From contig CAIPDV010000104.1 of the NCBI GenBank assembly GCA_903863935.1, forward strand, positions 1-64,000: DNA of 64,000 bases, in the 5' to 3' direction. Origin of the DNA: an uncultured Bacteroidota bacterium (lineage in GTDB: Bacteria > Bacteroidota > Bacteroidia > JABEUT01). Of this stretch, positions 1-11,700 are shown piece by piece (the stretch's first letter is position 1; each line of letters begins with the position of its first letter). The notes beneath the pieces are model-generated. The model made no database searches and had not been told where the DNA came from. It worked only from the letters and a program-made list of their open reading frames with translations. Both the position numbers and the translations under genes were made by a program.

Positions 1-75
1 GATTTCATACTACAATAATACAAATTATTGACAAGACTCACCCCCAATGCGGTCTATAGAAAGTAACGTGACTTT

Positions 76-138
76 GTCATCCTGAGCATAGCGAAGGATC
101 TGATTTTAAAACAGATTCTTCACTGCGTTCAGAATGAC
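76..138. repeat. REP-like imperfect palindrome (GTCATCCTGAGCATAGCGAAGGATCTG ... CAGATTCTTCACTGCGTTCAGAATGAC)
   Basis: Two 27-bp imperfectly complementary arms separated by 9 bp, located just downstream of comF. Resembles dispersed intergenic palindromes seen in many Bacteroidota genomes (recollection). Confidence 0.75.
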
Positions 139-163
139 AATCTCACTTTGCATTTTAAATTCA

Positions 164-865
164 TCAGACTAATTCACCTGTAACATACCCAATAGATGCC
201 ACTGAAACACTCTTAACCCCCACTGCATTCAGGGCATGTATACAGGCTTCCATGGTAGCACCTGTGGTTATTATATCATCAACTATTAAAACGTTTTTGC
301 CTTGTAATTGCTCTTTATTTTCAGCTTCAAAAACATCCTTCACATTTTCCCAACGGGAAAAACGGGATTTGTTTGTCTGCGTTTCAGTGTCTTTGTGCCG
401 TTTTATGCCGTTTTCCAAAACGGGAACATTCATTACTTGCGATAACCCTAGGGCAAAACATGCGCTTTGATTGTAACCTCTGCGCTTGAGTTTTTTGGGA
501 TGTAACGGAACGGGTACAATATAATCCAGTTCAGAAAATGGAGAAATGCCTTTCAATTCCGCACCATACCATTTACCAAAGCAAGTACCCAACTCTTTTT
601 TGCCATTATACTTTACCTCATGAACCAAGTCCTGAACCATACCGCCTTTAGTGTAGTAGCAAAACGCTGCCGCTGCCTGAATCTCCGCCCTTCCATAAAA
701 GGTTTTGTAAAGAGTATTGTTAGGGAAGTTGTGATAATCCGTCTTAGGTAGTTTGTAAAAACAGGAAGTACAAATAAATTCCTCATTCTCTGCAAGGCCA
801 TCACCGCAGGTAATACAAACCTCAGGATAAAAAAGTGAGATGAAATCTTTGAGAAAGCGAATCAT
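164..865 (-). CDS. comF: ComF family protein (phosphoribosyltransferase-like)
   Basis: N-terminal CxxC zinc-finger-like region (CITCGDG..CTSC), 'VPVPLHPKKLKRRGYNQS' and PRPP motif 'VLIVDDIITTGATM'. Confidence 0.9.
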   Translation of the reverse strand: MIRFLKDFISLFYPEVCITCGDGLAENEEFICTSCFYKLPKTDYHNFPNNTLYKTFYGRAEIQAAAAFCYYTKGGMVQDLVHEVKYNGKKELGTCFGKWYGAELKGISPFSELDYIVPVPLHPKKLKRRGYNQSACFALGLSQVMNVPVLENGIKRHKDTETQTNKSRFSRWENVKDVFEAENKEQLQGKNVLIVDDIITTGATMEACIHALNAVGVKSVSVASIGYVTGELV

Positions 866-869
866 TCAA

Positions 870-877
870 CAAAGATA
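870..877 (-). promoter_or_regulatory. Bacteroidota -7 element TATCTTTG upstream of comF
   Basis: Plus-strand CAAAGATA = TATCTTTG on the minus strand, 4 nt from the ATG. Confidence 0.5.
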
Positions 878-914
878 ACTATGAACGATTAATGACAAAG
901 AAACGGCACAAATT

Positions 915-3791
915 CTACATCTTCTCCTTCAAACTCTCTGCCGTATAGCTCTCCTTGCATTTAAGAATATCTTCGGGTATGCCTTGGAAAACGAGATTAC
1001 CACCTGCATTGCCGCCTTCGGGGCCGAGGTCAATAAGCCAATCGGCGCACTTGATTACGTCGGGGTGGTGTTCTATAACAACAAGCGTGTGGCCTCTGTC
1101 GACCAACAGGGAAAAGGATTTTAGAAGTTTTACAATATCATGAAAATGGAGGCCTGTGGTAGGTTCATCAAATATGAAAAGGGTTTGATTTTGCTCAGCA
1201 CCCTTTTTAAGGAATGATGCAAGTTTAATACGTTGTGCTTCACCACCACTCAATGTTCCTGATGACTGCCCCAAATGCACATAACCCATACCTACGTCCT
1301 GCAAGGGTTTCAAGCTTTCTACTAATCTCTTGTGGAGGTTATCTTTTTCACCTCCAGCAAAAAACTCAATCGCTTCGGAGACTGTTAAATTTAAAATATC
1401 AGAAATGTTTTTTCCTCGATATTCTATTTCCAGCACATCGGGTTTGTAACGCTTGCCATTGCAGGCATCGCACTCCAGGTGCACATCGGCCATAAACTGC
1501 ATTTCGATGGTTATTTGCCCTTCTCCTTCGCAAACATCACAGCGTCCGCCAGGCACGTTAAAGGAAAAATGAGATGCTTTAAAGCTTCGAAGTTTGGCTA
1601 ATTTCTGGTCTGCATAAAGCGTACGGATATCATCAAATGCTTTTATATAGGTAACAGGATTCGATCGCGAGGACCTGCCAATTGGGCTCTGGTCAACCAT
1701 TTCAACGGCCTGTATCATATCAATACTACCGGAAAGCTTTTCAAATGTGCCGATTTTTTCTCCTGTAAATTCTCCCAGTTGTCTGCGCATAGCGGGATAT
1801 AGAATACCTTTCACTAACGAAGATTTCCCAGAACCTGAAACCCCGCTAACCACCGTGAAAGCACCGATGGGAAATTTCACATCAATGCCTTTGAGGTTGT
1901 TGGCACGAGCTTTGTTTACGGTTATGAAGTCCTTTACCTTTCGGCGTTTGAGAGGTAGCTCAATTTTATCCCTTCCGGTCAAGTAGCGGGCAGTAAGGCT
2001 GTCCTTTTCATTTTCAAGGTCAGCAATCGTGCCTTGGAACACCACCTCTCCCCCATTCACTCCAGCCAAAGGACCTATATCTACTATATTATCAGCAGAA
2101 CGCATGATCTCTTCGTCGTGTTCAACAATCACTAGCGTATTACCCATATCACGAAGTGATTTAAGCACCTTAATTAAACGCTGTGTATCTCTGTGATGCA
2201 AGCCTATGCTGGGTTCATCTAAAATATATAGCGAGCCTACTAAAGCACTTCCTAAGGAATTAGCAATATTCAAGCGTTGTGATTCTCCTCCCGATAGCGT
2301 ATTGGACGGACGGTTGAGCACCAAATACCCCAAACCTACATCAGACATAAACTGCAAACGGCTGGTAATTTCGAGCAACAAACGGCGAGAAACGGCACGC
2401 TGGTTGTCATCTAACAACTTGGGTAATTCTTTAAAAAATGGGTAGCAGTCGGAGACCGGCATCAGAACTATATCTATAATAGACTTATCCCCTATCTTCA
2501 CATACCCTGCATCCTTGCGAATGCGTGTACCAAGACAATCGGGGCACAGTGTTTTACCGCGGTAGCGTGATAACATAACCCTGTATTGAATCTTATAACT
2601 TTCTTGTTCTAAGTGTTGGAAAAACTTATGCAGTCCGTCAAAGTATTTTGTTCCATCCCAAAGCATAGACTTTTCTTTTGCTGTTAAATCGGCATAGCTG
2701 CGGTGCACAGGAAAATCAACCTTTCGTGCATTCAATAGGACTTGGTCTTTCCACCAACTCATCTTCTCGCCTTTCCAACAGGCAATAGCATCTTCGTAGA
2801 GCGAAAGGCTTTTATCGGGAACCACTAAATCTTCATCAATATCAATTACGCTTCCAAAGCCATCGCAACGTTTGCAAGCTCCAACGGGGTTATTAAAACT
2901 GAAAAAATGCACCGATGGTTCTTCAAACTTCATTCCATCAGCTTCAAAACGATCGGAGAATTTTTTGATGGATTTTTTCTTTCCATCTACAACCGAGATT
3001 TCACAAATACTGTTGCCTTCGTAAAAGGCAGTCTGCACCGAGTCTGCAACACGCATCCTTAAATCTTCTTCCTCTTCTTGCCCTATTTCAACTCGGTCTA
3101 TAAGAATCTTCAAAAGTCCGATATCTGTCGGGTCGCTACTTATTGGTGTTTTGGTTTTGCCTTCAATTATATCCGAAACCTGCAGGATTTCATTACCGGA
3201 CAAAATCCTTGAAAAACCTTGCTGCAAAAGCAGGTTAAGTTGCTCGTGAATAGACCTCCCTTCTTTTAGATTAAATGGCGCTAATATCATGACCAAGGCT
3301 CCGGTCCTTAACGAAAAAATATATTTCACAACATCAGTAACGGTTTCTCTTTTCACTTGCTTTCCTGAAATAGGAGAATAGGTAATACCTATTCGTGCAT
3401 ATAATAATTTCAAATAATCATACACTTCGGAAGATGTGCCAACAGTTGACCGTGAAGTACGTGTTACAACCTTCTGTTCAATAGCAATAGCAGGAGAAAT
3501 ACCACTTATATAATCTACATCGGGCTTATTAATTTTACCCAAAAACTGACGTGCATAGGCAGAAAGAGATTCTACATATCTGCGCTGGCCTTCAGCATAC
3601 AGCGTATCGAATGCAAGTGAAGACTTCCCGGAACCCGAAACACCTGTAACCACCGTAAGTTTATTGCGCGGAATGGTAAGGTCAATGTTTTTAAGGTTAT
3701 GCATACGCGCACCCTTTATAACAATAATCTTTTTGTTGTCTGTTTTAACTTTTGTTTCGGCGGTCTTCACAATTTTTTTCAAGGTTTGCAA
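915..3791 (-). CDS. uvrA: Excinuclease ABC subunit A (UvrA); annotated start is TTG and is probably not the true start
   Basis: Two ABC ATPase halves ([59 protein letters not shown]) and zinc-finger CxxC motifs. The first codon overlaps a TAnnTTTG-like element. Confidence 0.96.
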   Translation of the reverse strand: MQTLKKIVKTAETKVKTDNKKIIVIKGARMHNLKNIDLTIPRNKLTVVTGVSGSGKSSLAFDTLYAEGQRRYVESLSAYARQFLGKINKPDVDYISGISPAIAIEQKVVTRTSRSTVGTSSEVYDYLKLLYARIGITYSPISGKQVKRETVTDVVKYIFSLRTGALVMILAPFNLKEGRSIHEQLNLLLQQGFSRILSGNEILQVSDIIEGKTKTPISSDPTDIGLLKILIDRVEIGQEEEEDLRMRVADSVQTAFYEGNSICEISVVDGKKKSIKKFSDRFEADGMKFEEPSVHFFSFNNPVGACKRCDGFGSVIDIDEDLVVPDKSLSLYEDAIACWKGEKMSWWKDQVLLNARKVDFPVHRSYADLTAKEKSMLWDGTKYFDGLHKFFQHLEQESYKIQYRVMLSRYRGKTLCPDCLGTRIRKDAGYVKIGDKSIIDIVLMPVSDCYPFFKELPKLLDDNQRAVSRRLLLEITSRLQFMSDVGLGYLVLNRPSNTLSGGESQRLNIANSLGSALVGSLYILDEPSIGLHHRDTQRLIKVLKSLRDMGNTLVIVEHDEEIMRSADNIVDIGPLAGVNGGEVVFQGTIADLENEKDSLTARYLTGRDKIELPLKRRKVKDFITVNKARANNLKGIDVKFPIGAFTVVSGVSGSGKSSLVKGILYPAMRRQLGEFTGEKIGTFEKLSGSIDMIQAVEMVDQSPIGRSSRSNPVTYIKAFDDIRTLYADQKLAKLRSFKASHFSFNVPGGRCDVCEGEGQITIEMQFMADVHLECDACNGKRYKPDVLEIEYRGKNISDILNLTVSEAIEFFAGGEKDNLHKRLVESLKPLQDVGMGYVHLGQSSGTLSGGEAQRIKLASFLKKGAEQNQTLFIFDEPTTGLHFHDIVKLLKSFSLLVDRGHTLVVIEHHPDVIKCADWLIDLGPEGGNAGGNLVFQGIPEDILKCKESYTAESLKEKM

Positions 3792-3821
3792 AATTACGAC
3801 TATTTAATCCTCGGAGGCAAT

Positions 3822-3855
3822 AAAAAACCCCGCCAATTTACCGGCAGGGTTTTTA
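3822..3855 (-). terminator. Rho-independent terminator downstream of the Bax inhibitor-1 family gene
   Basis: AAAAAACCCCGCC-AATTTACC-GGCAGGGTTTTT hairpin with T-tract. Confidence 0.8.
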
Positions 3856-3876
3856 TTCTTATTCTATTGAAAATAA

Positions 3877-4605
3877 TTATCTCCTGCTTCCAAATATTCT
3901 TAACAAAGAAAGGAAAAGATTCACAAACGTGATATAAAGGCTCAAAGCGGAAAAAACAGCTGCTTTCCCGACCACATCACCATTACCTGTCATTTGGGCT
4001 CCAATCCTTTTTATTGCCTGTACCTTATAGGCTGTTAACCCTGTAAAAATCCCTACACAAACAAAGCTGATCATGTAATCAAAAGATTCGCTATGCATAA
4101 ATAAATTAACAACCATTGCAATAATCACACCAAATAAAAGCATATATAGAATAGAGCCTAATTTAGTCAGATCGGTCGATGTAGTGTACCCTAACAATGC
4201 CATAGCTGCAAACATTCCGCTTGTGATGAAAAATACAGAACAAATAGATGTTGCGGTATAAACTAAAAATATGATACTTAAACTCATGCCAAACAATGCA
4301 GAAAACAAAACGAATATCCCTATTGTGGCAGGATATGATAATCTGTCACCGGCAAAACTTGTCAGCAACACCAGGCCTATTGGAGCAAACATTGCCACAT
4401 AAAACAATGGAGTTGCACCTGTTGAAGTGAATAAAAGACTTCTTAAATCCGGAATTGTTGCAAAATACCAGGCAAGAACACCTGTGATCACAAGTCCTAA
4501 AGACATCCATGAGAACACTTTTGTCATGAATGTTTTGGACATTACTTCAGAACTAACATTCTGAATTTCTACGGGGTCGTTAAAATTAAAACTTTGGTTT
4601 TCCAT
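3877..4605 (-). CDS. Bax inhibitor-1/YccA family membrane protein
   Basis: Seven-TM-like hydrophobic pattern and BI-1 signatures (MTKVFSWMSLGLVITGVLAWY; 'GIFTGLTAYKVQAIKRIG'). Confidence 0.88.
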   Translation of the reverse strand: MENQSFNFNDPVEIQNVSSEVMSKTFMTKVFSWMSLGLVITGVLAWYFATIPDLRSLLFTSTGATPLFYVAMFAPIGLVLLTSFAGDRLSYPATIGIFVLFSALFGMSLSIIFLVYTATSICSVFFITSGMFAAMALLGYTTSTDLTKLGSILYMLLFGVIIAMVVNLFMHSESFDYMISFVCVGIFTGLTAYKVQAIKRIGAQMTGNGDVVGKAAVFSALSLYITFVNLFLSLLRIFGSRR

Positions 4606-4635
4606 ATATAAATTTAAGGTTTAAAATTCTAAATG

Positions 4636-4643
4636 CAAATATA
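4636..4643 (-). promoter_or_regulatory. -7 element TATATTTG for the Bax inhibitor-1 family gene
   Basis: CAAATATA on plus, about 31 nt upstream of the start codon. Confidence 0.55.
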
Positions 4644-4763
4644 CAATAATCGCAAATGATGATATGTTAAAAAATCGCAAAATGAATCCGCGCAAATCGC
4701 TTGTATTTAATTTGACGCTTATTGGCTGAAAAAACTTTATTTTGCAGTCAAGTTGAATTATTC

Positions 4764-5513
4764 ATGAAACGGTGCTTTTTATTTGCTTTTATAGTGTTCC
4801 TGACCTTCTGTGGCTGCAAAAGCCACAAAAGCACTGTTAAAACGCCACCCAAACCGGCTCCGCAACCCAGCGCATCTGTGGTTACACCGTATGCGCCTCC
4901 TTCAACCAAGCCTATCCAGAGCATTAACCTACCTATTTTTATTCCTGTAATGGAACTGCAAACCCAGATATATCAAGTACTTTTCGCCCCGGGGTACGGT
5001 AAATATTACCCCTGTGCTTCATCGCAGGACTGCGACAGGAAATACAAAGATCTTTATCTTGAAAACCCTATTGTAAGTGTTAAAGACAAACAAATTTCAA
5101 TAAAACTTCACTTGGCAGGTAATACTCACGTTTTTATTTTTAATCCGGGTATTTCCGATGATATTACACTTACAGCTACACCCTTTGTTCAGAATGATAC
5201 GCTCTATTTTAAAAATGTTACCATGGAACAATCATCGGGTGATCTGCTCCTGAATTTATCGGCTGCACTTTTTAAGGACAAAATCGAACAGAAGCTTCAG
5301 CAAAACGCATGGTATGCCTTCGGACCCAGCCTTGATGCCATTACCAATCAGGCTAAAAAACAATTTCCTGTTAAATGGGGAGGTGCTGTACTGTTGCTTA
5401 ACCTGAGCAAAGTCCATCTTAACAATGTAACAGTGCAGGCTGCGCCCGACCAGGGAATAATGGCTAATTTTTCTGCAGACCTGGAAGTGGAAGACAGTTC
5501 TTTTGCCCGTTGA
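4764..5513 (+). CDS. Hypothetical lipoprotein (ORF track start 4722; likely start MKRCFLF at 4764)
   Basis: Lipoprotein signal MKRCFLFAFIVFLTFCGCKS; the upstream 14 codons lack signal-peptide character. Confidence 0.65.
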   Translation: MKRCFLFAFIVFLTFCGCKSHKSTVKTPPKPAPQPSASVVTPYAPPSTKPIQSINLPIFIPVMELQTQIYQVLFAPGYGKYYPCASSQDCDRKYKDLYLENPIVSVKDKQISIKLHLAGNTHVFIFNPGISDDITLTATPFVQNDTLYFKNVTMEQSSGDLLLNLSAALFKDKIEQKLQQNAWYAFGPSLDAITNQAKKQFPVKWGGAVLLLNLSKVHLNNVTVQAAPDQGIMANFSADLEVEDSSFAR

Positions 5514-5515
5514 AC

Positions 5516-8500
5516 TTATTTTAATATAAGTTGAACAAACCCTTTCAAGTTGTAATCTCTGCCGGAATCGTCTTTGGCAGTGATAATATAGTAGTAGGTG
5601 CCCTCTGACTGCATTATACCAGAAGAACTCCTGCCTGTCCAGTCGATATTTGGTGACAGGGATTCGAATATCTTCACACCCCAGCGATCATAAATAATTA
5701 TATCAAAGGATTGCAAGCCACCAGCCGTAATGTGTAATACATCATTAACACCGTCTCCGTTAGGAGTAAACACATTGGGTACACTTATTACTCCTTCGGT
5801 TACATACACATTTTCACGGGCTGTATCGGGGCATCCGTGTCCATCGGAAGTTACAAGGTAAACCGTAAACACACCCGGTGTATTGTATTGATGAAAAGGG
5901 TCAAACAGGTTTGAATTGCTTCCATCACCCAAGTCCCAATAGTACGAATTACCACCAGTGCTAAGGTTTATAAAATTCACAAACTCACCACCCAAAATTG
6001 AATCGGGGCTTGCATAAAATGCAGCATGAGAGGTTTTGGGAACCGGTGTTATTGTAGTGCTGCCGCTAACTATATTCCCACATCCGTCTGAAACAATGCA
6101 GGTATAAATGGTTTGACTGCCGGGCGATACATAAAAAGGTCCGGCACTATCGGCTGTAATTCCGTTATTCCATACATAAGTTAACGGTGGAGCACCTTTT
6201 ACAAACACTTGTATTGGTATTGAAGATCCGCTGCAAATTGAATCGGATGGTGACATTACTATACTCAAAACCGGGTAAACGGAAATATTCTTTTTAACAG
6301 AATCGTAGCAAACACCGTCAAAGCCAACCACAGTAAACGAAGTATCGTCGGATAAAGAAGGAATGGTTATGGCATTTGTGGTGGCACTATTACTCCAGGT
6401 ATAAGATGTGGCACCGGAGGCTGTTAGAGTTACAGAACTGCCAGGGCAAACAGAATCAGGGCCGGTAACCACTACAGAAGGAGAAGGAAGGATGGTGACA
6501 GTAATAAAAGCACTATCCTCGCAATTAGGGCCAGAAGAGCCCGTAACGGTATAGGTTATAGTTGCTGTTGGTGATGCAACCGGACTCGGACAACCTGTAC
6601 AACTTAATCCGGTAGCAGGTTTCCAATTGTAAACACTTGCGCCGCCACCCGTCAGCATAATTGAACTGCCTGCGCAAATTGTTGGCGACTGAGGGCCGGC
6701 TGTTACATTCAGGGTAGCATTCACATTAACGGTTATGAATAAGGTATCGGTGCAACCGTTGCTTCCTGTTCCAACAACGGTATAAATGGTGGAAACCAAA
6801 GGAAAAACAATTGGATTCGGGCAATTGGTGCAAGTAATACCCGAGGAATTCAACCATTGATAACTTGTTGCTCCGCTAACAGTGATTTGAGCAGAATCTC
6901 CGGGGCAAACGGTAGGCGAATTAGGGCTATACGTTAAAAGTGGAGCGGGATTCACAGTTATTAAAACTTTGCCCGTATCCTTGCAACCTCCATTGGATGC
7001 TAAAACAGTATAGGTTGTTGTGGCTGTTGGCGAAGCTATAGGGTTGGGGCATGTGTTGCAGCTTAGCCCTGTGCTAGGACTCCAGTTATAAAAAGTAGCC
7101 CCTGAAGCAGTAATGTTTACTGTATTGCCAGCACAAATGGTTGCTGTAGTGGGATTTACAACTAAAGAAGGTGGAGTACCAACTGAAACAGTTACAGATG
7201 TTGTTCCGGTGCAACCACCATTACTTGAAGTAACGGTGTAAGTTGTGGTGGCAGTTGGCGAGGCTTTCGGATTGGGGCAATTATAACAGCTTAGTCCTGT
7301 GTTGGGAACCCATGTATATGTAGTTCCGCCACTGGCCATAAGTTGTATGGAATCACCTGAACAAACACCCGGATTATTAGGTAGAATAGTAATGGTAGGC
7401 GTCGGAATTACATGAATGGTTAACGTATCAGTACCTGTTCCACATAAGGTACCGGCCGAAACAGTATAGGTGGTTGTTATATTCGGTTTGGCATAGGTAG
7501 AACTACAGGAGGTACAACTCAAGCTTCCACCGGGGGCCCAGGTATAGGAGCCACTTGCTCCGTTTCCGTTAAGCTGGATGCTGTCGCCGGCACATATAGT
7601 TGCACCAAGTGAAGAAATGGTAACAAATGAATTTGCAGGAGTACAAGTAATACAGTTGGTATTTTGCCAATACACCCCGGCCATTATCCAAGAATAACAA
7701 TCAGTTCCTGCATCATTGGTGTAAGTATGGTAAATAATTGAATTTTGACCTGCAGTTAAAGAGGTTGAAATAGAATTAAAATTCCAGAAATCATTGGTAA
7801 ATGTTTGGGACGTACCATTAAATGTTTCTACATTATTACCACCGTTCTGGTTGCCTTGCAGATCACCTAATATTGAAAATGCTTTCGCTGCAGACGAAGC
7901 CGAACAGACATTAAATCCGTTGAAAGTTTCTAAATAAGGATTTCCGGGTGAAGATGTTTGAATTCCATCCCAAATTACAAGGCTTGCACTATATGTAGCT
8001 GTAGGGTCTCGGTAAATTACCAGTAGCGTAACACCATCCACCTCATAGGCTGAATCTCCTGCTCCAGTAATATTTACTATATAAGAACCGTTTCCGCTTA
8101 TACAATTCGTTACATCCTCCCGGTAGGCGGCAGTTCCTGTTTCACCCCAGCATTTAGCCACGGAAAGGCCTATCGTATTTACATTATACGTAAAGGTATT
8201 TGAAAGTGGGTTTGTAATACTTAACTGGGCAGGATTGGCAATAGAGCCAAAATAAGATGTACCCCAATATAAATAGGCTTTAAGCACGGAGTCGTTTGTA
8301 GTGCAGAGACCGGAGAGATTTAAGGTGCCTGGGAATCCTGTACCGTTATTATTCCATGAAAATGTACTTGTGCGTGTTTCAATGATCTGGGAGACTTCTA
8401 CGTAATTTAAACCGCAAACATTCTGCCTGTTGAACGTTTGGCCAAATGAGCCTGAGCCGTCGCCTATTTTGGTGAATGATGCACCTGTTGCACCTCCTTG

Positions 8501-8599
8501 TTTTTCAACAAGAACAGGTTTACCTAAGTCATTATTTTGTGAATAACAAACCCGGAAACTGAATAATGCAAGTAATGTTAGTAATAATATTCTATTCAC
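5516..8599 (-). CDS. Large secreted protein with Ig/PKD-like repeats and gliding-motility-associated (T9SS type B) C-terminal domain
   Basis: Signal peptide; repeated 'SPT.CAG..V.ITASGAT.Y.W.PSTGLSC..CPNP.ASPTATTTYTV'; PKD 'YYWDLGDGS'; C-terminal 'VPNVFTPNGDGVNDVLHITAGG...YDRWG.KIFE...GTYYYII'. Confidence 0.88.
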   Translation of the reverse strand: MNRILLLTLLALFSFRVCYSQNNDLGKPVLVEKQGGATGASFTKIGDGSGSFGQTFNRQNVCGLNYVEVSQIIETRTSTFSWNNNGTGFPGTLNLSGLCTTNDSVLKAYLYWGTSYFGSIANPAQLSITNPLSNTFTYNVNTIGLSVAKCWGETGTAAYREDVTNCISGNGSYIVNITGAGDSAYEVDGVTLLVIYRDPTATYSASLVIWDGIQTSSPGNPYLETFNGFNVCSASSAAKAFSILGDLQGNQNGGNNVETFNGTSQTFTNDFWNFNSISTSLTAGQNSIIYHTYTNDAGTDCYSWIMAGVYWQNTNCITCTPANSFVTISSLGATICAGDSIQLNGNGASGSYTWAPGGSLSCTSCSSTYAKPNITTTYTVSAGTLCGTGTDTLTIHVIPTPTITILPNNPGVCSGDSIQLMASGGTTYTWVPNTGLSCYNCPNPKASPTATTTYTVTSSNGGCTGTTSVTVSVGTPPSLVVNPTTATICAGNTVNITASGATFYNWSPSTGLSCNTCPNPIASPTATTTYTVLASNGGCKDTGKVLITVNPAPLLTYSPNSPTVCPGDSAQITVSGATSYQWLNSSGITCTNCPNPIVFPLVSTIYTVVGTGSNGCTDTLFITVNVNATLNVTAGPQSPTICAGSSIMLTGGGASVYNWKPATGLSCTGCPSPVASPTATITYTVTGSSGPNCEDSAFITVTILPSPSVVVTGPDSVCPGSSVTLTASGATSYTWSNSATTNAITIPSLSDDTSFTVVGFDGVCYDSVKKNISVYPVLSIVMSPSDSICSGSSIPIQVFVKGAPPLTYVWNNGITADSAGPFYVSPGSQTIYTCIVSDGCGNIVSGSTTITPVPKTSHAAFYASPDSILGGEFVNFINLSTGGNSYYWDLGDGSNSNLFDPFHQYNTPGVFTVYLVTSDGHGCPDTARENVYVTEGVISVPNVFTPNGDGVNDVLHITAGGLQSFDIIIYDRWGVKIFESLSPNIDWTGRSSSGIMQSEGTYYYIITAKDDSGRDYNLKGFVQLILK
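6530..7620 (-). repeat. Tandem coding repeats of about 228 bp (about 76 aa Ig-like modules with C-x2-C-P motif)
   Basis: The GLSCxxCPNP-encoding segments recur at approximately 6590, 6815, 7045 and 7270. Confidence 0.75.
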
Positions 8600-8706
8600 T
8601 CAGGTCAATTAAGGTACATGACAAGTAAACTCAAAAGTACAAAAATTAGTATACTCTTATTTAAGATGGCTTTAAAAGCATATTAACAGACTATTGTTAA
8701 TTGACC

Positions 8707-11700
8707 TTACCTGATCAATTGAATATACCCGTCCAGCTTGAAGTTTTTACCTGCGTAATCGGTAGCATCAAGAACATAGTAATACGTACCGTCTGTTTCC
8801 ATTACACCTGAAGAACTTCTGCCTGTCCAGTCAATATTCGGATTGTTGGTTTCAAATATTTTCTGTCCCCACCTGTTAAATATCTGGAAATTAAAAGTCT
8901 GCATGCTTCCTGCCCGGATGTGTAACACATCATTAACACCATCTCCATTTGGAGTAAACACATTCGGCACTACAATCTGTTCAATAACATATATATCTTT
9001 AGTAAGTGTATCAGTACAGCCATATTGATTGGTCGCAACAAGGGTTACTATATAAGTGCCTGCTATATTATATTCATGGAATGGTGTAGTATCGCTACTT
9101 GTAGAACCATCGCCCAACGTCCAGTAATAGGTATTATTACCACCTGTAAGGTTTACAAAGTTCACAAAACCACCACCGTCAATTGTATCCGGTGTAGGGT
9201 AAAATGAAATTGCGGGTGCTGGTCTTACAACCACGTTTACCGTGTCGATAGATATGTCTCCGCAACCATCTGTAATGGTGCATATATACTGGTAAGGTGG
9301 AGGTGTTACTGTTAATGGACCTGCACTATCCCATGTAATTCCATTGTTCCATGCATAGGTATAAGGTGAATGACCGCCTGATGGCGAAACACTGATAACA
9401 GCCTTGCCTGCTCCTGAACAAACGGTATCTCTGCTGGTAGTAACTACTAAACCTGAATATATTTTGATTCTCTTTTTAATAGAATCTTTACATCCGCCAT
9501 TGCTACCAATAACAGAAATAGTGCTGTCACTATTAATAGTAATTGTAGTTGGATTAGTTGTGGAACCATTGCTCCATAAATAGGTGGTTGCTCCGGATGC
9601 AGTAACTGTAACTGGAGTTCCTTTACAAACCGTGTCTGACGAGGTTATGGCAACCGTTGGGGTTGGAACCACGGTAATAACTTGTCCAATGGAATCATTG
9701 GCACATTTTCCTGCCGTTATCACATAATAAGTTGTAGTGAATGCCGGGTTAACAGTAATGGAAGAAGTTGTAGCTCCAGTATTCCATATATAACTTGGAG
9801 GACCACTTGAAGAACTAACTGTTAAGGTAACTGAACCACCAGGACATACGGTATCCGAAGAAACTGCAATTGTCGATTTAATACTTGGTGTTACATAAAT
9901 GGTTACCATAGCCGAATCCTGACAAGTAGTGGATGGTGTAAACACATGTAACGTATAGGTAGTAGTTACAAGAGGAACAACATTAATAGTACTGGTTGTT
10001 GCGCCAGTGCTCCATACATAACTTCCACCACCAGCGGTGAGTTTAACAGTATCGCCGGAACAGATGGAATCTTTTGCAGTACTCAATAAGGCTATAGGAG
10101 GCGCACTGATACTTACAGTAAATGTGGTGCTTGCAGCTCCACAAGCGTTTGTAACTGTTACAAGATAAACAGTTTGACTAACCGGAGAAACAGTAATAGA
10201 AGAAGTTGTAGCTCCTGTATTCCAGAAGTAAGAAGTTCCGCCTGAAGCAGTAAGGGTATCAACCCCACCGTTACAAACTGAATCACCACCGGTTATCACA
10301 GCCACAGGAACACCAAGTATGGTTACCACCTGTCTGATAGTATCAGGGCATGGGCCACCGTTCTTAGCTACTAAAGTAACTGTATAAGTTCCCGCAACGG
10401 TATAGGTATGTGACCCATTAATTAAAATAGTAGAGGTATCGTTCGGGTTCGAAGCCGGATCGCCGTAATTCCAGTAATAGGATGTTGCCCCTACTGAAGT
10501 ATTATTGAATGTAATTGTGGCCGGGGCGCATGTAGTGCTGGCAAAGTTAAACCCGCCTGCAACGGAAGGCAATACCGTAACAGTTATTAGGGTATCAGCT
10601 CCGCAGCCGTTATATACTTCATGCAGTTTTACGGTATAGGTTCCCGGTGTCGAATAGATCCACGTCGGGTTAGTAATTAACGAATCCTGATAGGTTCCTA
10701 TGTTGTAAAAATCCCAATAAAATGTTGCACCAACAATAGGATTTGATGTATTTGTAAAGGTTGTTGACTGACCCGCACAGATCGTATCAGCATGGAAACT
10801 TGGTTTTGGAACAGGACCTAATGCCTTTCCAATTTTTATGGTTAAAGTATCTGTACATTGATTATTACCACCTATCATTATAACTTGGTAAGTTCCTGCA
10901 CTGTCAACATAGATTGTCTGTAGTGTATCGTTACCTAAGATTCCAATTGACGGATTTCCTGACCATCTGTAACTTGCCCACCCAGGAGGAGCTGTTAAGG
11001 AGATTGAATCCTGTCCACAAAATGCAGTAGATGAAGAAATAACTGCATTTGGTGTACAACTTGCATCTACGTATGCATACCCGCAGTGACCTGAAGGTTG
11101 ACAATCCTGCACTTGAAAAACTACTGTAACGCATTGCCCAACATAGTTTTTCAAAGGTACATTAACAATTGACCAGCCTTTCCAGTAAATGGTATCGGTT
11201 CTTGGAGTATAAACAGTTCCATGGAAACCGGGTGAATTATACCCATATAATGCATTTTGATTAAAACTTCCGCAACCCGGAATTGTGTCACCATTCTGAT
11301 CTATTACGGCAACCGAGAAAAATGCTTGTTGATAATAAAGGTGATGTGGTGTTGGTTCTTCAAGAAAAACTGCGTACTGATATGTAAGACTTGACGTTAA
11401 CGACGCCACTTTAAAGGTTTGAGTTAAAATTGCAGTTCCTTTTCCGTTATTGATACTATCCCCCAACATAACAGAATATTTCCCACCATAAGGTGAAACC
11501 TGCGGAACGGAATAAGTGGAATATGTGTTTAAAAACCAGTCGCTTGCTGCGCCTGATGTTATTCTAAGCTGATAGGTATTACCGGTGTTAGGGTCTTGTG
11601 CTGCTTTTGAAACGGCACCCAGATATCCGCCTGTAATTCCTGTAATATTAAAAGCTGTTGTTGAAGAATTATTTATACCATAATATCCATACCAGCCTGT

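Noticed and set aside
915-3791. UvrA as part of an unusual defence locus
   Set aside because: Canonical UvrA features and ordinary neighbours (comF, Bax inhibitor-1 family); nothing suggests a defence island.
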